From Bryobacterales bacterium (lineage in GTDB: Bacteria; Acidobacteriota; Terriglobia; Bryobacterales; Bryobacteraceae): DNA of 51,927 nt. The notes below the pieces were generated by a model that saw nothing but the letters and a program-made list of their open reading frames with translations, did not search any database and was not told where the DNA came from. The stretch lies in assembly GCA_020847975.1 (NCBI GenBank), contig JADLBD010000214.1, positions 1-51,927 on the forward strand. The letters run 5' to 3'. This document shows, one piece after another, positions 50,070 to 51,927 of this stretch (position 1 is its first letter; each line of letters opens with the position of its first letter). Position numbers and translations under genes: made by a program.

Positions 50070-51305
50070 CTACTGCACGTCCGCTACCTTGCCGTCACTG
50101 AACACAACTTTCATGTCCTTATACACGTAGATAACTTTCGTCCCCAGATTGACGATCTTCTCTGGCTTGCCGAGAACACCCTCTACTTGTTGGGGAGTCT
50201 GCCCCAAAGACACGCTCTTGGTATTCGCTCCCTGGTATTCCTGCTCCGTTGCCAACACGTCGTTGATAATAGTTTTCACATTAGCGAAGTCGGCTGTTGG
50301 CAAGTAGCCCTTCTGAAACTTGAAGTCCAGGAGAGCTTTGTAACGCAACTGCTTGGTGGTTCCTTTCGCGTTCACGGAGAAGGTTTCGCACGATATCAAA
50401 AACAGGGCAAGTTCGTCGTCATCAACAGCCACCTTCCACAAATAAACGCGCTCGCCAGCTTTGAAGATGTGACTGGTCTCCTTGTTCTGAAGAAATGCAA
50501 TTGCTCCCTTTGGAGGCGTCACCTTACCGTCCTGGACTGTCGTCTTGCTGAAGGTAGAATCGGTCGATAAATCGCCGACAATGCCATCCTTCTTAACAAC
50601 CAGAACGGTTCCTGGTTGCGTCACTCGAATGCGGTCGAAACCGATCTTGCTGAATGTCCATGTGCCTTCGAGCTGCTCTTTAAGTTGATCTTTCCAGTTG
50701 GACGATGAACCGCCAGAGGGTCGCAAGCGAGGCAAGTTAGGTAAACGAAAACGACTCTTGGATTTCTCTTCAGCGGGTTCAGCTTGTTGAGTCGGCGTTG
50801 TGTCAAGCGTGGTATTAGAGGACGTGTTTGGAGGACTCGCCACGACTGGAGATGGTGACGATTCCACCGCTGCGGGTGCGGTAGCGGGTGTTTGCTGCGG
50901 AGTATGAGTTGCAGAAGCCGCGGGCGGCGGTGCGACAGGTTTGATTTCAGCTTTAGGGTCCATCATCACTGTGAGGACGCCATCGCTCGCGCTAGCCTTC
51001 TTAAGTCTGATCATGTCCTCTGGACTGAGATCAAAAGACTTATCCTCTTTCCGCAACCGCGCAATGATGATGTCGTCAGACAGGCCGGCTTGGACCATTG
51101 AAATTACGCTGTCAACAGTAAGCCCTTGGGGTTTTGCGGCCACTTGGGGTTTTGCAGCCACTACAGGCTGAGGTTTTGCAGCCACGGCGGGCTGCGGCGT
51201 CTTTGGGGCCGCCGCTTTCTTGGCGGGTGTCGCCGCCGGTTGCTGTCCGAATAGAGACGCCATTAAAGACGCCAAGAGAACCAACACCATCAACTGTCGC
51301 ATCAT
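50070..51305 (-). CDS. Secreted protein with VQAGLSDD module and SmpA/BamE-like tail, paralogue B
   Basis: GGAAGGAA precedes the ATG. The 411 aa product has a signal peptide (about 1-20), an Ala/Pro/Lys repeat linker (PQPVVAAKPQVAAKPQ), the shared 67-residue module (58-124), a long Pro/Ser/Thr linker, a central beta domain (GTWTFSKIGFDRIRVTQPGT) and a C-terminal tail (VSLGQTPQQVEGVLGKPEKI, VNLGTKVIYVYKDMKVVFSD). The tail has the G-x-T-x-x-x-V-x-x-x-LG-x-P pattern of SmpA/BamE-like domains. It ends 34 bases before the start of paralogue A, and the two appear to be one transcript born of tandem duplication followed by C-terminal divergence. Confidence 0.78.
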   Translation of the reverse strand: MMRQLMVLVLLASLMASLFGQQPAATPAKKAAAPKTPQPAVAAKPQPVVAAKPQVAAKPQGLTVDSVISMVQAGLSDDIIIARLRKEDKSFDLSPEDMIRLKKASASDGVLTVMMDPKAEIKPVAPPPAASATHTPQQTPATAPAAVESSPSPVVASPPNTSSNTTLDTTPTQQAEPAEEKSKSRFRLPNLPRLRPSGGSSSNWKDQLKEQLEGTWTFSKIGFDRIRVTQPGTVLVVKKDGIVGDLSTDSTFSKTTVQDGKVTPPKGAIAFLQNKETSHIFKAGERVYLWKVAVDDDELALFLISCETFSVNAKGTTKQLRYKALLDFKFQKGYLPTADFANVKTIINDVLATEQEYQGANTKSVSLGQTPQQVEGVLGKPEKIVNLGTKVIYVYKDMKVVFSDGKVADVQ

Positions 51306-51606
51306 TGTTTCCTTCCAGGAACCTCGGAACCTTTTGAATGTTGCGTTCTCCTATAGTAGTCCATTACAATGTACGCCGCGCTTGCAGCGGCCATTTTCCG
51401 GGCGTTTGCGCTACCTACGCTCGCAAAGAAATAAAGATGCACCTTACCGTCGGACGGCTGAAAGGATGTTGCAGCGGGCGGGGCAGTGCATCCCTGGGAG
51501 CCGGGTTGGACTTTGTTTACAATCGCCTGCTGGACGTTCAAGGCCAACAAATAGCGACGAGTATCAGGAGAAGCAGAACTTGCACAGATCGGAGCCTCAA
51601 AACCAC
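51302..51606 (-). pseudogene. Truncated, frameshifted copy of the 460 aa Ig-like gene
   Basis: A GTG at 51606 opens a signal-peptide-like frame (VVLRLRSVQVLLLLILVAIC) that stops after a few codons. The next frame continues with VQQAIVNKVQPGSQGCTAPP and AATSFQPSDGKVHLYFFAS. This matches the first beta strands of the protein at 47.7-49.1 kb (CNSPHPSISSFLPSDEKAVL). The copy ends at about 100 codons without the rest of the domain, overlapping the start of paralogue B by four bases. I read it as a gene broken by a frameshift and a deletion. Confidence 0.55.
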
Positions 51607-51857
51607 CTCTTGGTTGTCGCGAGTTCGGCGAAGTAACGTCTCGCTCGGCCCCTTGGCCGGCGGTGGAAGGGGCCCGACACGGATGGGACACACTCTTAGC
51701 GCGGGACACGCCGCTTTCAGGCATACCTCTACAGAACATCTAAAAGCTCAGGACCGAAGTATAACGGATCGAGTCCGTGCAGGAAAGTACTTAACGTTAA
51801 GGGGGTGCGCGACATGGAAGTGAAGATTCGGCAGGTTTCTTTTTTTGAGCCCATAAG
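51607..51857. other. Gene-free stretch near the right edge
   Basis: No credible gene. It contains the 12-base palindrome CTTAACGTTAAG (51790-51801). A frame starting at ATG 51814 is open to the edge but overlaps the better-supported start at 51896. Confidence 0.35.
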
Positions 51858-51880
51858 CCGAGCGTATATGCTACGCTCGG
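51858..51880. repeat. Perfect 9+9 hairpin upstream of the right-edge gene
   Basis: CCGAGCGTA (51858-51866) and TACGCTCGG (51872-51880) are exact reverse complements around TATGC. The hairpin ends four bases before AAGGAG. It could be a leader hairpin, an operator or part of an insertion-sequence end. Confidence 0.6.
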
Positions 51881-51895
51881 TTCAAGGAGACGCCT

Positions 51896-51927
51896 ATGCC
51901 CGAGTCGCTGACCGACCTGGAAGAACA
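51896..51927 (+). CDS. Start of a gene running off the right edge
   Basis: AAGGAG (51884-51889) precedes ATG 51896, and the frame reads MPESLTDLEE to the edge. The first residues resemble small proteins (I recall DUF6788) often found near transposable elements. With ten residues this is only a pointer; the rest lies outside the window. Confidence 0.4.
   Translation, partial: MPESLTDLEE

Noticed and set aside
1..51927. CRISPR array or intact insertion sequence
   Set aside because: No regularly spaced repeats were seen, and no transposase or integrase gene was recognised; only indirect hints exist at the right edge.

Overview
The window looks like a chromosomal segment from an Acidobacteriota bacterium of the Bryobacter/Solibacter type. 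The grounds are high GC, many Tat or Sec exported enzymes, a TonB-dependent receptor with an N-terminal carboxypeptidase-regulatory domain, an 'acidobacterial duplicated orphan permease', several Gfo/Idh/MocA oxidoreductases, secreted beta-propellers (HAF, VCBS, Kelch) and DUF1080/DUF6807 proteins. This is inference from protein families; there is no rRNA or marker gene here.

Layout. 0.5-2.4 kb: a two-gene AbiEi/AbiEii-like (type IV toxin-antitoxin) pair on the minus strand, followed by about 400 gene-free bases holding a perfect 26-base palindrome. 2.8-8.1 kb: a Tat-exported SelA/glucosaminate-ammonia-lyase-like PLP enzyme, divergent from an exported triple-RidA protein, a di-haem cytochrome c and a PQQ dehydrogenase. 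Together these suggest an extracytoplasmic oxidise-then-deaminate pathway, possibly for an amino sugar. 8.2-11.5 kb: a frameshifted SnoaL/DUF1080 gene, a 123-base fragment copied from a neighbouring oxidoreductase gene, and a secreted HAF/beta-helix protein.

11.6-23.8 kb: a carbohydrate locus. A Gfo/Idh/MocA gene diverges from a ROK regulator. A likely single transcript follows, encoding a TonB receptor, a Gfo/Idh/MocA enzyme, a DUF6807 protein, an SDR, two more Gfo/Idh/MocA proteins and an unrecognised Tat-type protein. The set fits import and oxidoreductive breakdown of a glycoside or polyol. 23.9-31.6 kb: an NlpC/P60-like protein, a membrane-anchored methyltransferase, an M20 peptidase, an ADOP permease, a helical-toroid glycosidase-like protein and a possible propeller remnant. 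31.6-34.1 kb: an ECF sigma/anti-sigma pair divergent from DinB and ODP-type metallo-beta-lactamase genes, with a 10+10 base inverted repeat between them. 34.2-44.5 kb: secreted beta-helix protein, Tat-exported DegT aminotransferase, an ankyrin/CxxCH/terpenoid-cyclase-toroid protein, a large VCBS-Kelch protein and two unrecognised exported proteins.

At 44.56 kb there is the 3' end of a tRNA gene, CCA included, without its 5' part. It reads like an attachment-site scar. To its right lie a compact restriction-modification module (HTH + PD-(D/E)xK-like nuclease divergent from a TSPPY methyltransferase, with a palindrome spanning the shared control region), a lipoprotein, several secreted unknowns with tandem paralogy and a broken gene copy, and a hairpin before a gene running off the right edge. 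Base composition is visibly less GC-rich there, so I read 44.56 kb to the right edge as part of a genomic island whose far end is outside the window.

No rRNA, complete tRNA, CRISPR array or intact transposase was found.
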